Shown in pieces: positions 1 to 8,602 of a DNA stretch of 64,000 bases; within the stretch, counting starts at the first letter, position 1; every line of letters begins with the position of its first letter. Source of the DNA: Streptomyces sp. JHA26 (GTDB lineage: Bacteria > Actinomycetota > Actinomycetes > Streptomycetales > Streptomycetaceae); assembly GCF_002005565.1 (NCBI RefSeq), contig NZ_BDJC01000033.1, positions 20,242 through 84,241 on the forward strand. Direction: 5' to 3'. The translations under genes were made by a program, and so were the position numbers. The notes beneath the pieces are model-generated. The model was not told the origin of the DNA and ran no database searches. It saw only the letters and a list, made by a program, of their open reading frames with translations.

Positions 1-244
1 TGGCGTACGCGGTGCCGTCCGCGTCGGCGGGCTTGTCGCTGTCGCCGTAACCGCGCAGGTCGGGACAGACGACCGTGTGCTCGGCGGCGAGGTCGGCGGC
101 GACGTGCCGCCACATCAGGTGGGTCTGCGGGAAACCGTGCAGCAGCACGAGCGGGCTGCCGGAGCCGCCGACGGCGACGTTCAGCGCGACGCCGTCGGCG
201 ACGGGGACCCGGTCGTAGGTGAAGCCGGGGATGGTCGGTGCCAT
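1..244 (-). CDS. alpha/beta hydrolase, N-terminal part (runs off window)
   Basis: This is the first 81 codons of an alpha/beta-hydrolase; the rest lies beyond the left edge. Reading on the minus strand from the ATG at 244, the protein shows the usual N-terminal layout: a short beta-hairpin, then the oxyanion motif LLHGFPQTH, then the segment CPDLRGYGDSDKP that precedes the catalytic region in haloalkane/fluoroacetate dehalogenase- and epoxide-hydrolase-like members. The nucleophile Ser or Asp is not in the window, so the substrate cannot be told. The gene is divergent from the SARP-like regulator at 393, a neighbour pairing that suggests the regulator acts on the hydrolase. Confidence 0.85.
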   Translation of the reverse strand, partial: MAPTIPGFTYDRVPVADGVALNVAVGGSGSPLVLLHGFPQTHLMWRHVAADLAAEHTVVCPDLRGYGDSDKPADADGTAYA

Positions 245-392
245 GACTGGTCGGTGCCTTTCGGTGTTCTTCGACGCGTCCGGACCCGGACGCCTTCCCA
301 GGCTGCCGGGCGCGGATCAGCAACCGATCAGCGCGCGTACCGTGGAGATCACGGACCACGGGCGCGACGGCGCGGAGCAGGGCGGACGGAAC

Positions 393-2402
393 ATGGAAGC
401 GGTCACCTTCGGGGTGCTCGGCCCCGTCACGGCCGGACGGGACTCGGGCGCGCTCGACCTGCGCGGCCCCCGGCACCGGGCCCTGCTGGCCCGGCTGCTC
501 CTGGCCCGGCGGCGCGTGGTCACCGTCACGCGCCTGGTCGAGGACCTGTGGGACGTACCGCCCGCCCGGGCCGTCGGCACGGTGCGCACCTTCGTCGGCG
601 ATCTGCGCCGGGCCCTGGAACCCGAACGTCCGCGCCGCGCACCGGCCCGGCTGCTGGTCACCGAGGGCCCCGGCTACGCCCTGCGCGCGGCACCGGAGGC
701 GGTGGACGCCTGGCGTTTCGAGGAAGCCGTCGCCCTCGCCGACCGGCTGCCGACCGACCGGGCGCAGGCCCGGCTCGGCGCGGCCCTGGGGGAGTGGCGC
801 GGACCCGCCTACGCCGAGTTCGGCGGCGAGGACTGGGCCCGGGGCGAGCGCGCCCGGCTGACCGAGCTCAGGCTCCACGCGGTCGAACGGCGGGCGGACC
901 TGCTCGTCGGCCTGGGCCGGGCGGCCGAGGCGGTCCCCGACCTGGACGCGCACCTGGCCGAGCACCCCTGGCGCGAGGAGGCCTGGCGGCTGCTCGCCCT
1001 GGCCCTGTACCGCACCGGCCGCCAGGCGGACGCCCTCGCGGTGCTGCGCCGGGCCCGCGCCCTGCTCGCCGGGGAACTGGGCATCGACCCGGGGCCCCGG
1101 CTGCGCCGGCTGGAGGCCGGCATCCTCGCCCAGGACCCGTCCCTCGACCCGCCCGCCGAACCCGCCGACGCGGCGGCCCGCCTGTGGTCCCGCGCGACCG
1201 AGGCGTACGACCGCACGGTCGCCGCCGGAGCCCGCGCCCGCCTGGAATCGACCGTCGGCCTGCTGCGCGACCTCGCGGTCACCGGCGGCGGCGGTCTGGA
1301 GGCGGCCCGGGAACACCGCACGGCGGCGGTCGACGCGGCCGCGGAGACCGGCGACGCGGAACTCGCGGCCCGGGTGATCGGCGCCTACGACGTCCCCGCC
1401 GTCTGGACCCGCAGCGACGACCCCGAGGCCGCCCGGCGGATCGTCACGGCGGCCGAACACACCCTCGCCGCCCTGCCAGACGACGCCGGGGCCGACCCGG
1501 CCCGCTGCCGGCTGCTCGCCACCGTCGCCCTGGAGTCCCGGGGCGTCCGCTCCCCGCGCGGACCCGAGGCCGCCGCCGAGGCCGAGCGGATCGCCCGCCG
1601 CCTCGACGACCCCGCACTGCTGGCGTTCGCCCTCAACGGCACCTTCATGCAGTCCTGCACCACCGCCGGGCTCGCCCCGCGCCGCGACGCGATCGGCGCC
1701 GAACTCGTCGCCCTCGCCCGCCGGCACGGCCTCGACAGCCACGAGGTGCTCGGCCACCTGATCCGCGTCCAGGCGCGGTCCGCCCTCGCCGACTTCACCG
1801 CCGCCGACGAGCACGCCGACGCCGTGGACCGCCTGGCCGAACGGTACGAACGGCCCCTGGTGGCGGTGTTCACCACCTGGTACCGGGCCCTGCGGCAGGC
1901 CGCCACCGGCGGCCCGTACGACCGGGCCGAGGCCGGCTACCGGGCCGCCGCCGCACGCCTCGACGGCGCGGGGATGCCCGGCCTGGAGAGCGGGCTGCTG
2001 CCCCTGGCGCTGCTCGGCCTGCGTCTGGCCCACGGGCGGCCCGCCGAGGTGGACCGGCGGGAGGACTGGGGCCCGTACCGCCCGTGGGCCGAACCGTTCG
2101 CACTGCTGCGCGAGGGCCGCGGGGCCGAGGCCCGGTCGGCGCTGCGCGCCCTCCCCGAACCGCCGCCCGACCTCTTCCACGAGGCCCTGTGCTGCGCCGA
2201 GGCCGCCCTCGCCCTCGCCCTCGGCGACCGGACGGCGCTGCGACGGGCGTACCGCCGGCTGCTCCCCGCGGCCGGTGAACTCGCGGGCGCGGGCAGCGGG
2301 CTGCTCACCTTCGGGCCCGTCGACGACTGGCTCGCCGCGATCCGCGGCGCACTCGGTCCGGCCGGCACCCCGCCGGACGCTCCCGCGGCACCGCGCGAGT
2401 GA
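393..2402 (+). CDS. SARP/AfsR-like transcriptional regulator (BTAD domain) without an ATPase domain
   Basis: A 669-residue regulator. Residues about 1-100 form the OmpR-type winged helix found in SARPs (it begins VTFGVLGPVTA and contains LRGPRHRALLARLLLARR). Residues about 105-250 form the bacterial transcriptional activation domain, with the signature GELGIDPGPRLRRLEAGIL near its end. The remainder is helical and TPR-like. I see no P-loop or NB-ARC motif, so this is larger than a classical SARP but lacks the AfsR ATPase. I chose the ATG at 393 because homology begins there; the frame is open upstream to 219 and an in-frame GTG at 342 is possible. It is divergent from the hydrolase at 1-244, its likely target. 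Confidence 0.88.
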   Translation: MEAVTFGVLGPVTAGRDSGALDLRGPRHRALLARLLLARRRVVTVTRLVEDLWDVPPARAVGTVRTFVGDLRRALEPERPRRAPARLLVTEGPGYALRAAPEAVDAWRFEEAVALADRLPTDRAQARLGAALGEWRGPAYAEFGGEDWARGERARLTELRLHAVERRADLLVGLGRAAEAVPDLDAHLAEHPWREEAWRLLALALYRTGRQADALAVLRRARALLAGELGIDPGPRLRRLEAGILAQDPSLDPPAEPADAAARLWSRATEAYDRTVAAGARARLESTVGLLRDLAVTGGGGLEAAREHRTAAVDAAAETGDAELAARVIGAYDVPAVWTRSDDPEAARRIVTAAEHTLAALPDDAGADPARCRLLATVALESRGVRSPRGPEAAAEAERIARRLDDPALLAFALNGTFMQSCTTAGLAPRRDAIGAELVALARRHGLDSHEVLGHLIRVQARSALADFTAADEHADAVDRLAERYERPLVAVFTTWYRALRQAATGGPYDRAEAGYRAAAARLDGAGMPGLESGLLPLALLGLRLAHGRPAEVDRREDWGPYRPWAEPFALLREGRGAEARSALRALPEPPPDLFHEALCCAEAALALALGDRTALRRAYRRLLPAAGELAGAGSGLLTFGPVDDWLAAIRGALGPAGTPPDAPAAPRE

Positions 2403-2849
2403 CGCCGCGCGCGCCCGCACGCGTCGGCGGCGGGCCGCGTCACCCGCCGGAGGACGCCCGGCGCGGTGCGGGGGCGCCCGGTGACGGTTGCCCCCTGCCA
2501 CGTCGGGTACCCGACAGTGCGTGAGGCGACGACAGGCGCGGGACGGCCCGTCGGCGAGCGGTGCGAGGTGCCGTCGGTGATCGGGGACGTCGTCGGCGCC
2601 GGACCCGTCCCGCACGCAGTGCCGGGTCCGTCCGACGGTCGCACCCGCGGCGGTCACCCGCTCTCCGGCGGGGCCCGGCCCGCGCCGGAGGCCGCCGTCC
2701 GCGTCGGTCCGGCCGGGACGCACCGGCCGGACACCGGCCCGGTCCCGACCGGCCCCGGGCCGAGCCTGCCGCCGGAAGACGGTTCACCGGCCCCCACGCG
2801 GGCTACGCGACCCGCACGGGCCCGTACCGACGCCCAGGGAGGCGCGACC
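2403..2849. other. 447-bp gap without a recognised gene
   Basis: No convincing coding frame is seen here. The stretch holds the sigma-B-like promoter at 2486-2510 and otherwise GC-rich sequence with no motif I recognise. If that promoter drives the CBS gene at 2850, the 5' leader would be about 330 nt, long enough to hold a small RNA or regulatory structure, but nothing specific is visible. Confidence 0.5.
2486..2510 (+). promoter_or_regulatory. sigma-B-type promoter upstream of CBS/sigma-factor operon
   Basis: GGTT at 2486-2489, 15 nt, then GGGTAC at 2505-2510. This fits the Streptomyces sigma-B family consensus GNNT-N14-16-GGGTAC/T. The -10 element lies inside a perfect 14-bp palindrome, GTCGGGTACCCGAC, at 2502-2515. 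A near copy, with the same CCCCCTG core between the boxes, lies at 17484-17509 in front of a DUF2945 stress gene, which strengthens both calls. Confidence 0.6.
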
Positions 2850-3275
2850 ATGACCCAGCGTGTCCGAGACGTGATGTCACCCGCCGCGGTGGCCGTCGAG
2901 CCCATGACGACGGTGACGCGGGCGGCGCGGCTGATGCGCGAGGAGAACGTCGGCGACGTCCTGGTGACCTACGACTGCGACCTGTTCGGCCTGCTCACCG
3001 ACCGCGACATCGTGGTCCGCGGCGTCGCCGTCGGCCGTGACCCCGACGACACCGCGGTCGGCTCGGTGTGCACGCCCCCGCCCGTCGTGACGCTCGCACC
3101 GGAGGACCCCACCGAGTACGCGGTCGACCTGATGCGGCGCCACGCCGTCCGGCGGCTCCCCGTCGTCGAGCACGGCGGCGTCCCCGTGGGCGTGGTCAGC
3201 CTCGGCGACCTCGCCGCCACCGAGGACCCGCACTCCGCCCTGGCGGACATCAGCACGTCGGCCCCCGGCCACTGA
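2850..3275 (+). CDS. CBS-domain pair protein
   Basis: A 141-residue protein made of two CBS repeats: residues about 8-62 (RVRDVMSPAAVAVEP through LLTDRDIVVRGVA) and about 72-128 (VCTPPPVVTLAP through PVGVVSLGDLA). CBS pairs bind adenine nucleotides and act as energy or stress sensors. It starts at an ATG with a good Shine-Dalgarno (CAGGGAGG). The stop is 21 bp before the sigma-factor gene at 3297, so the two are almost certainly co-transcribed. A direct link, for example nucleotide sensing that influences the sigma factor, is inference only. The sigma-B-like promoter at 2486 would place both genes under general stress control. Confidence 0.9.
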   Translation: MTQRVRDVMSPAAVAVEPMTTVTRAARLMREENVGDVLVTYDCDLFGLLTDRDIVVRGVAVGRDPDDTAVGSVCTPPPVVTLAPEDPTEYAVDLMRRHAVRRLPVVEHGGVPVGVVSLGDLAATEDPHSALADISTSAPGH

Positions 3276-3296
3276 CCGGGGAACGGAGGAAGCGAC

Positions 3297-4316
3297 ATGA
3301 CCCCCCCGGCACGAACCCCCGCGGCAGAGACCCGGGAGGACCGCCGTGCCCCCACCCGCACCGCGCGGCTGCGCAGCCGCATCCCCGAACCCGACGAGGA
3401 ACCCGACCTCCTCGGCCAGTACCTGGCCCAGATCGGCGCCACCCCCCTGCTGACCGCCGAGGACGAGGTACGGCTCGCCCAGCGCATGCAGGCCGGGATC
3501 CGTGCCGCCGAGGAGCTGGCGGCGGCCGACGCCGGCGAACCCGCCCCGGAGCCCGGGCGGCGCCGCGCGCTCGAGGAGACCGTCCACGACGGCCAGGCGG
3601 CCAAGGACCACATGGTCCGCGCCAACCTGCGGCTCGTCGTGTCGATGGCCAAGCGCCACGCCCACCGGGGCCTGCCCCTGCTGGACGTCATCCAGGAGGG
3701 CAACCTCGGACTGATCCGCGCGGTCGAGAAGTTCGACCACACCAAGGGGTTCAAGTTCTCCACGTACGCCACCTGGTGGATCCGCCAGGCCATCGAACGG
3801 GGCCTCGCGACCCACGCGCGCACCGTGCGGCTGCCGGTGCACGTCGTGGAGCAGCTGCAGAAGCTCGCCAGGGTGGAGCGCAAGCTCCGCGGCGCCCTCG
3901 ACCGCGAGCCGACCGTCGAGGAGGTGGCCGCCGAGAGCGGCATCGACGCGGAGAAGGTCGTCTGGCTGCGCCGTGTCGGACGCGACGCCGTCAGCCTGGA
4001 CACGCCGGTGGACGAGGCGGGGGAGACCGTCGTCGGCGACCTCATCCCCGACACCGAGGTGCTGCGGGCCCCGGAGGTCGCCGAGTTCCGGGCCCTGGCG
4101 GAGGAACTGCGGGAGGCCGTCGGCACCCTGGCCCCCCGCGAGGCCCTCATCCTCAGCCTGCGCTACGGCCTGCACGACGGCCGGCCCCGCACCCTGAAGG
4201 AGGTCGCCGAGCACGTGGGCCTGACCCGCGAGCGCGTCCGCCAGCTGGAGAAGGGCTCCCTCGCCCACCTGCGCGCCCCCGAGAACCGGGACCGCCTGCT
4301 GGACTGGGCGAGCTGA
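3297..4316 (+). CDS. RNA polymerase sigma factor, RpoD-like group 2 (HrdA/HrdD type)
   Basis: A 339-residue sigma-70 protein. Region 1.2 is at about 36-68 (DLLGQYLAQIGATPLLTAED), regions 2.1-2.4 at 108-170 (NLRLVVSMAKR, then GFKFSTYATWWIRQAIERG), region 3 at about 175-250, and the region 4.2 helix-turn-helix at 299-320 (TLKEVAEHVGLTRERVRQLE). The long acidic region 1.1 extension of the essential HrdB is missing, so this is a non-essential paralogue recognising HrdB-like promoters. The ATG at 3297 has the Shine-Dalgarno GGAGGA. It is the second gene of the operon with the CBS protein. Which of HrdA, HrdC or HrdD it matches cannot be fixed without alignment. Confidence 0.93.
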   Translation: MTPPARTPAAETREDRRAPTRTARLRSRIPEPDEEPDLLGQYLAQIGATPLLTAEDEVRLAQRMQAGIRAAEELAAADAGEPAPEPGRRRALEETVHDGQAAKDHMVRANLRLVVSMAKRHAHRGLPLLDVIQEGNLGLIRAVEKFDHTKGFKFSTYATWWIRQAIERGLATHARTVRLPVHVVEQLQKLARVERKLRGALDREPTVEEVAAESGIDAEKVVWLRRVGRDAVSLDTPVDEAGETVVGDLIPDTEVLRAPEVAEFRALAEELREAVGTLAPREALILSLRYGLHDGRPRTLKEVAEHVGLTRERVRQLEKGSLAHLRAPENRDRLLDWAS

Positions 4317-4343
4317 GCCCGGGCCGCCCGCCCGGCCCTCAGC
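4312..4343. terminator. imperfect hairpin between convergent genes
   Basis: GCTGAG (4312-4317) pairs with CTCAGC (4338-4343) and GGGCC (4321-4325) with GGCCC (4334-4338), with overlapping alternatives. It straddles both stop codons of the convergent sigma-factor and oxidoreductase genes and could end transcription both ways. There is no U-tract, as is common in Streptomyces. Confidence 0.4.
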
Positions 4344-5781
4344 CGTCGTCCCCCGGCACCCGCAGCCGCGCCCCCTGCCGCAGCAGCTCCCGCTGCACCA
4401 GCCGGTAGGGCAGCCCGCGCGGCCCGCGCCCGTGCCGGACGGTCAGCGCCGCGCTGACGCCGGCCGCCTGGCCGGTCGCCATGGCGATGGGCATGACCCG
4501 GTACGACGAGTGGGCCACGTGCGTCCCGGAGATGCAGCGCCCGGCCACCAGCAGCCGCTCGGTGTCCCGGGGGACCAGGCAGCGCAGCGGGATGTCGTAG
4601 AAGCTGCCCCGCGGCACCCGCTTCAGGACGGTTCCGGGGCCGCGCGGGTTGTGGATGTCGACCGGATAGGCGCCGTGCGCGACGACGTCCCGGAAGGTGC
4701 GCGCCGCCAGGATGTCGTGACCGGTCAGCTGGTAGTCGCCGAGGACGCGCCGGGTCTCCCGCACGCCGATGTGGGTACCGCTCTGCACCACGTACGACTC
4801 CTCGAACCCGGGCACGCGGGTGCGCAGGAAGCGGTCGATCGAGGCGAGCTGACGCCGCGCGGTGTACTCGGCGCGGGTGAGGTCCCACACGTCGGTGCCG
4901 AGGACGCGGTTCACCCGGGTGCTGTTGACGGCGACCTCGCGCGGGTGCGGGGTCGCGAAGAACAGGATGTCCTCGCGCGGCAGCCTCAGTTCCCCCGCCG
5001 CCCTGGCCTCCTCGATCAGGTCCCACAGACCGTGCACGCCGCGCCACTGGTCGGGATGCGCGCGCACGTAGTCGGCGAAGTCGGGCCGCGCGAAGTCGAC
5101 GACGCGGAACATCAGCGTCATCGGCTGCACCAGCCCGTCCTCGGGCCGGCCGATCTCGTACGGCGCCCCGCAGGCGGTCGCGACGTCCCCGTCCCCGGTG
5201 GCGTCCACGACCACCCCGGCGTCGATCACCACCGGTCCCGACTTGGTCTCGAGGACCACGCGCCAGCCGGAACCGTCGTCCAGCGGCAGCGCACCGGAGG
5301 CGAAGGAGTGGAACAGCATCCGCACCCCCGCCTCGTCCATCATCTCCAGCAGCGCCAGCTTGAACAGCTCCGGGTCGAAGGGGACCGTGTACCCGGTTCT
5401 CGGGGACGGCGCGAGACAGCCGCCGCGTCCCATGAGCCGGTCGAGCAGCTGCCACAGCACGCCCGCGACCACCGGCTCGCCCTCCCCGTGGTCGGTGGGC
5501 AGCAGCCGCGAGGTGTCCCCGGCCTCGGTGAACGCGGCCTGCTCGTGCTCGTTGTGGAACGACATCAGCGGCATCACCAGCGCCACGGTCGCGTTGCCGC
5601 CGAGGAACCCGTACCGCTCGACCAGCACCACGTCGGCCCCCGTGTCGGCCGCGCCGACCGCCGCGGCGAACCCGGCGGGACCACCGCCCACCACCAGGAC
5701 GTCGCACCGGCCCCCGTGCCGTGCGGGCCGCGGGGGCAGGGTGACGGTGCGGGGCTCGCGGGGCTCTTCCAGGACCGGCAT
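4339..5781 (-). CDS. FAD-dependent oxidoreductase (PF12831 type)
   Basis: A 480-residue flavoprotein. The N-terminal Rossmann motif VLVVGGGPAGFAAAVGAA (about residues 28-45) and the following ERYGFLGGNAT (about 55-65) bind FAD; VVVDATGDGDVA (about 190) and a C-terminal segment LLVAGRCISGTH complete the family pattern seen in the FAD-dependent oxidoreductases once grouped with HdrA-like or xanthan-lyase-associated proteins. No cysteine clusters for iron-sulfur are present. The start ATG at 5781 follows a GAGGTGAG Shine-Dalgarno. It lies 13 bp downstream of the pyruvyl-transferase gene, implying one operon and perhaps joint action on a glycan or its precursor; the substrate is unknown. Confidence 0.87.
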   Translation of the reverse strand: MPVLEEPREPRTVTLPPRPARHGGRCDVLVVGGGPAGFAAAVGAADTGADVVLVERYGFLGGNATVALVMPLMSFHNEHEQAAFTEAGDTSRLLPTDHGEGEPVVAGVLWQLLDRLMGRGGCLAPSPRTGYTVPFDPELFKLALLEMMDEAGVRMLFHSFASGALPLDDGSGWRVVLETKSGPVVIDAGVVVDATGDGDVATACGAPYEIGRPEDGLVQPMTLMFRVVDFARPDFADYVRAHPDQWRGVHGLWDLIEEARAAGELRLPREDILFFATPHPREVAVNSTRVNRVLGTDVWDLTRAEYTARRQLASIDRFLRTRVPGFEESYVVQSGTHIGVRETRRVLGDYQLTGHDILAARTFRDVVAHGAYPVDIHNPRGPGTVLKRVPRGSFYDIPLRCLVPRDTERLLVAGRCISGTHVAHSSYRVMPIAMATGQAAGVSAALTVRHGRGPRGLPYRLVQRELLRQGARLRVPGDDG

Positions 5782-5794
5782 CGCTCACCTCGGA

Positions 5795-7009
5795 TCAGGC
5801 GTGCAGCGGGCGCGGCTCGGACACGCACGGGTCGGCCCCCACCGCCCCCGCCACCGGGCGGGCGTCGATCCCGTCGAGCAGCGAGCCGCAGCGCACGCAG
5901 GTCTCCCGGGCCACCGCGGACAGCTCCCGCATGCGGTCCCGCAGGTTCTCGCGGCGCTTCGGATACTCGTCCCACAGCCGGTCCACCTCCGCCAGCAGCA
6001 GCCCCGCCTGCTCCCGCGCCACACCCACCAGGGCCGGTGCGCCGAGCCGGCGCGCGAAGTCGAAGACCTTGCCGGAGTAGGGCAGCGGCAGCACCGGCAC
6101 CCCGGTGAGCGCCGCGAAGATCACGAAGTGCAGCCGCATGCCGACGGCCAGGTCCAGATGGCGCATGAAGCCGAGGATCTGCCCCGGGCTGTAGTCGCCG
6201 TGCAGGATCCGGCCCTTGTCCGGAGCGGTCATGTGGGACAGCACGGCGTGCGCGTGCCGGACGTCGTGCCGCTCCATCGGCAGGAACACCACCCGCGCGT
6301 CCAGCCGGCGCACCAGGAAGTCCGCCACGTCGGCGAGCAGCGCGTGGTAGTCGCCCTCGTCGAGCTTCTCGGCGGCCCGGCCCGGTTCCCGCACCGACAT
6401 CCCCACCAGCCGGGTGCCGGTGCGGATGCCCTCGTCGCGCATCATCGCCCCGGTGAACGGCTCCGGACGCAGCAGCAGCGCCGGGTCCGCGGTGACGGTG
6501 ACCTCGCGCTCCAGGCCGACCTCCTCCAGGACGAGCCGGGACTCCTCGTCCCGCACCACCACGTCGTCCATGTCCGCCAGCACGGTGCGCACCGCCTCCC
6601 GGTCCTCGGCGTCCGTCAGCGGCCCCGCTCCCACGGCGTAGGCGAAGGTGGGCACGCCCCGGATCTGCGCGGCGCGCACGAGCCGCAGGTAGCGGCGGGC
6701 CTCGCCGTCGTAGAGGACGCCGCCGCCGCCGAGCACCAGCAGGTCCAGGCCGGGCAGCACGTCCAGGACGTGGTTGCGGCTGACGCCCTCCCAGGGCACC
6801 ACCTCGTCGGCGTCCCGGTGATGGCCGCGGGTGTGCTCGGCGTCCCGGCTCAGCACCACGAGGTGCGCGTCGGGCCGCTGGGCGCGCAGACAGGCCAGCA
6901 CGCAGGTCAGGATCGCCTCGTCGCCGGTGTTGAACCCTCCGTACGATCCGAGCACGCCGACGCGCGGGCCCGATCGGGCGGAATGCGGATGCGAGGGGGC
7001 AGTGGTCAT
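5795..7009 (-). CDS. polysaccharide pyruvyl transferase family protein
   Basis: A 404-residue protein of the CsaB/WcaK family (PF04230). Markers in order: GVLGSYGGFNTGDEAIL near residue 18, LDLLVLGGGGVLYDG near 85, AYAVGAGPL near 123, a region DDVVVRDEES near 148, and the C-terminal LAVGMRLHFVIFAALTGVPVLPL near 285-307, which is the family signature around the active site. These enzymes add a pyruvate ketal to sugars of exopolysaccharides or cell-wall polymers using phosphoenolpyruvate. The ATG at 7009 has a GGGAG Shine-Dalgarno. No glycosyltransferase or polymer gene lies beside it; the only close partner is the FAD oxidoreductase 13 bp downstream. Confidence 0.88.
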   Translation of the reverse strand: MTTAPSHPHSARSGPRVGVLGSYGGFNTGDEAILTCVLACLRAQRPDAHLVVLSRDAEHTRGHHRDADEVVPWEGVSRNHVLDVLPGLDLLVLGGGGVLYDGEARRYLRLVRAAQIRGVPTFAYAVGAGPLTDAEDREAVRTVLADMDDVVVRDEESRLVLEEVGLEREVTVTADPALLLRPEPFTGAMMRDEGIRTGTRLVGMSVREPGRAAEKLDEGDYHALLADVADFLVRRLDARVVFLPMERHDVRHAHAVLSHMTAPDKGRILHGDYSPGQILGFMRHLDLAVGMRLHFVIFAALTGVPVLPLPYSGKVFDFARRLGAPALVGVAREQAGLLLAEVDRLWDEYPKRRENLRDRMRELSAVARETCVRCGSLLDGIDARPVAGAVGADPCVSEPRPLHA

Positions 7010-7163
7010 CCGGGGCTCCCGTCAGGTCGGAGTCGGCCGGCCGCCGGCCCTGGCGTGCGGACGGTCGCCGCCCGCGTGCCGTGCCGAGTTGCCTGCCCCA
7101 CGTTCCGGAAACACCCTCTTGGTCCCGTCCTGTCCGCAACGGTCCCGGTATGCGCCCGGTCCC

Positions 7164-8351
7164 TCAGACGACGGCGTCCGCGCGCAGCGCCGCGATGTCG
7201 GCGGGGGAGCGGCCGAGCTCCGCGAGGATCGCGTCGGTGTGCTCGCCGACCGCCGGTACGGGGCCCATGCGCGCGGGCAGCCCCGCGAGGTCGGCCGGCG
7301 GCAGCAGCGCCCGTACCGTGGCGCCGCCCGGTACCGGCACCCGGCGCCAGCGGTCGCGGGCCTCCAGCACCGGGTGGTCGAGGAACGCGGCGACGTCGTT
7401 GACCCCCGCGCAGGCGATGCCGATGTCCCGCAGGTCCTCCAGGACGGCGTCGCTGTCCGAGCGGGCGATCCGGGCGGCGACGACGGCGTCCAGTTCCTCC
7501 CGGTGGGCGACGCGGTCGGAGCCGGTGGCGAACCGGGGGTCGTCCGCCAGCTCGGGCCGCCCGAGGAAGCCGGCGCACAGGGCGGCCCACTCGCGCTCGT
7601 TCTGCACGGAGAACAGCACCTCCTTGCCGTCGGCGGCCCGGTAGGCGCCGTACGGCGCGATGGTGGCGTGCCGGGTGCCCAGGCGCGGGGGCTGGCCGCC
7701 GCCGTACTCGGTGTAGTAGGCGGGCTGGCCCATCCACTCCGCCAGGGCCTCGAACAGGGAGACCTCCACCGGGTGGGCCCGGCCGGTGGTGGCGCGGGTG
7801 TACAGGGCGGTGAGGACGCCGCTGTAGGCGTACATCCCGGCGGCGATGTCGGCGACGGAGATGCCGACGCGCGCGGTCTCCTCGGCGGTCCCGGTGAGCG
7901 AGACCAGCCCGGTCTGGCACTGGACCAGCAGGTCGTAGGCCTTGCGGTCGGCCCACGGGCCGCTGGTGCCGTAGCCGGAGACCGTGCACGGGATCAGCCG
8001 GGGGAAGCGCTCCGCGAGGGCCGCGGCGTCCAGGCCCAGGCGGCCGGCGGCGCCGGGTGCGAGGTTCTGCACGAGGACGTCGGCGTCGTCGAGGAGCCGG
8101 TGCAGGATCTCCAGGCCCCTCGGGTCCTTGAGGTCGAGGGTGAGCGACTCCTTGGACCGGTTCAGCCACACGAAATAACTGGAGTGCCCGTGCACGGTCG
8201 TGTCGTAGCGGCGGGCGAAGTCACCGTCGCCCGGCCGTTCCACCTTGATCACCCGGGCGCCGAGGTCGGCGAGCTGCCGGGTGGCGTAGGGCGCCGCCAC
8301 GGCCTGTTCGAGGCTGACCACCGTGACCCCGGTCAGGGGAAGCCGCTGCAC
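7164..8351 (-). CDS. class III (CaiB/BaiF) CoA transferase
   Basis: A 395-residue family III CoA transferase. Conserved elements: VVSLEQAVAAPYATRQLADLG (residues 11-31, given here as its key parts), VIKVERPGDGDFAR (35-47), NRSKESLTLDLKDPRG (64-79), VSGYGTSGP (124-132) and DIAAGMYAYSGVLTAL, in which Asp168 is the expected catalytic aspartate corresponding to Asp169 of formyl-CoA transferase. Members move CoA between carboxylic acids (formyl/oxalate, carnitine, mesaconate, citramalate). No acyl-CoA dehydrogenase, lyase or transporter gene is beside it, so the acid pair is not identifiable. It is separated by 154 bp from the pyruvyl-transferase start and is probably its own unit. Confidence 0.92.
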   Translation of the reverse strand: MQRLPLTGVTVVSLEQAVAAPYATRQLADLGARVIKVERPGDGDFARRYDTTVHGHSSYFVWLNRSKESLTLDLKDPRGLEILHRLLDDADVLVQNLAPGAAGRLGLDAAALAERFPRLIPCTVSGYGTSGPWADRKAYDLLVQCQTGLVSLTGTAEETARVGISVADIAAGMYAYSGVLTALYTRATTGRAHPVEVSLFEALAEWMGQPAYYTEYGGGQPPRLGTRHATIAPYGAYRAADGKEVLFSVQNEREWAALCAGFLGRPELADDPRFATGSDRVAHREELDAVVAARIARSDSDAVLEDLRDIGIACAGVNDVAAFLDHPVLEARDRWRRVPVPGGATVRALLPPADLAGLPARMGPVPAVGEHTDAILAELGRSPADIAALRADAVV

Positions 8352-8553
8352 GCTCGTGTCTCCTGCCGCCGGTCCGGGCGCCCGCGGACGGTGCTCCCGG
8401 CAGGCCTTGTGCGCTGATTTCTACGGCCCCCCTCCGGCGGCTGTCAACGGCGGCCGGAGCCGGCGCGGGCGCCCGGCCGCGGCCCCGCCGATCGTCCGGC
8501 CGCACCGCGAGCTGCTCACCCGCGCGCGCCGCCGCGGCGGCCCGGCACGCGCC

Positions 8554-8582
8554 GGGACCGGAGCTCGGTGAGCTCCGGTCCC
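8554..8582 (-). terminator. strong hairpin terminator after FMN reductase
   Basis: A perfect 13-bp stem, GGGACCGGAGCTC (8554-8566) with GAGCTCCGGTCCC (8570-8582), closed by a 3-nt loop. It sits 20 bp downstream of the minus-strand stop at 8603, which is where a terminator is expected. Confidence 0.75.
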
Positions 8583-8602
8583 GTGCGTCGTCGCGGGGCG
8601 GG

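Noticed and set aside
77..2278. 733-residue open frame overlapping the SARP-like regulator
   Set aside because: Arg/Gly/Pro-rich composition with no motif; it is the out-of-frame shadow of the regulator at 393-2402.
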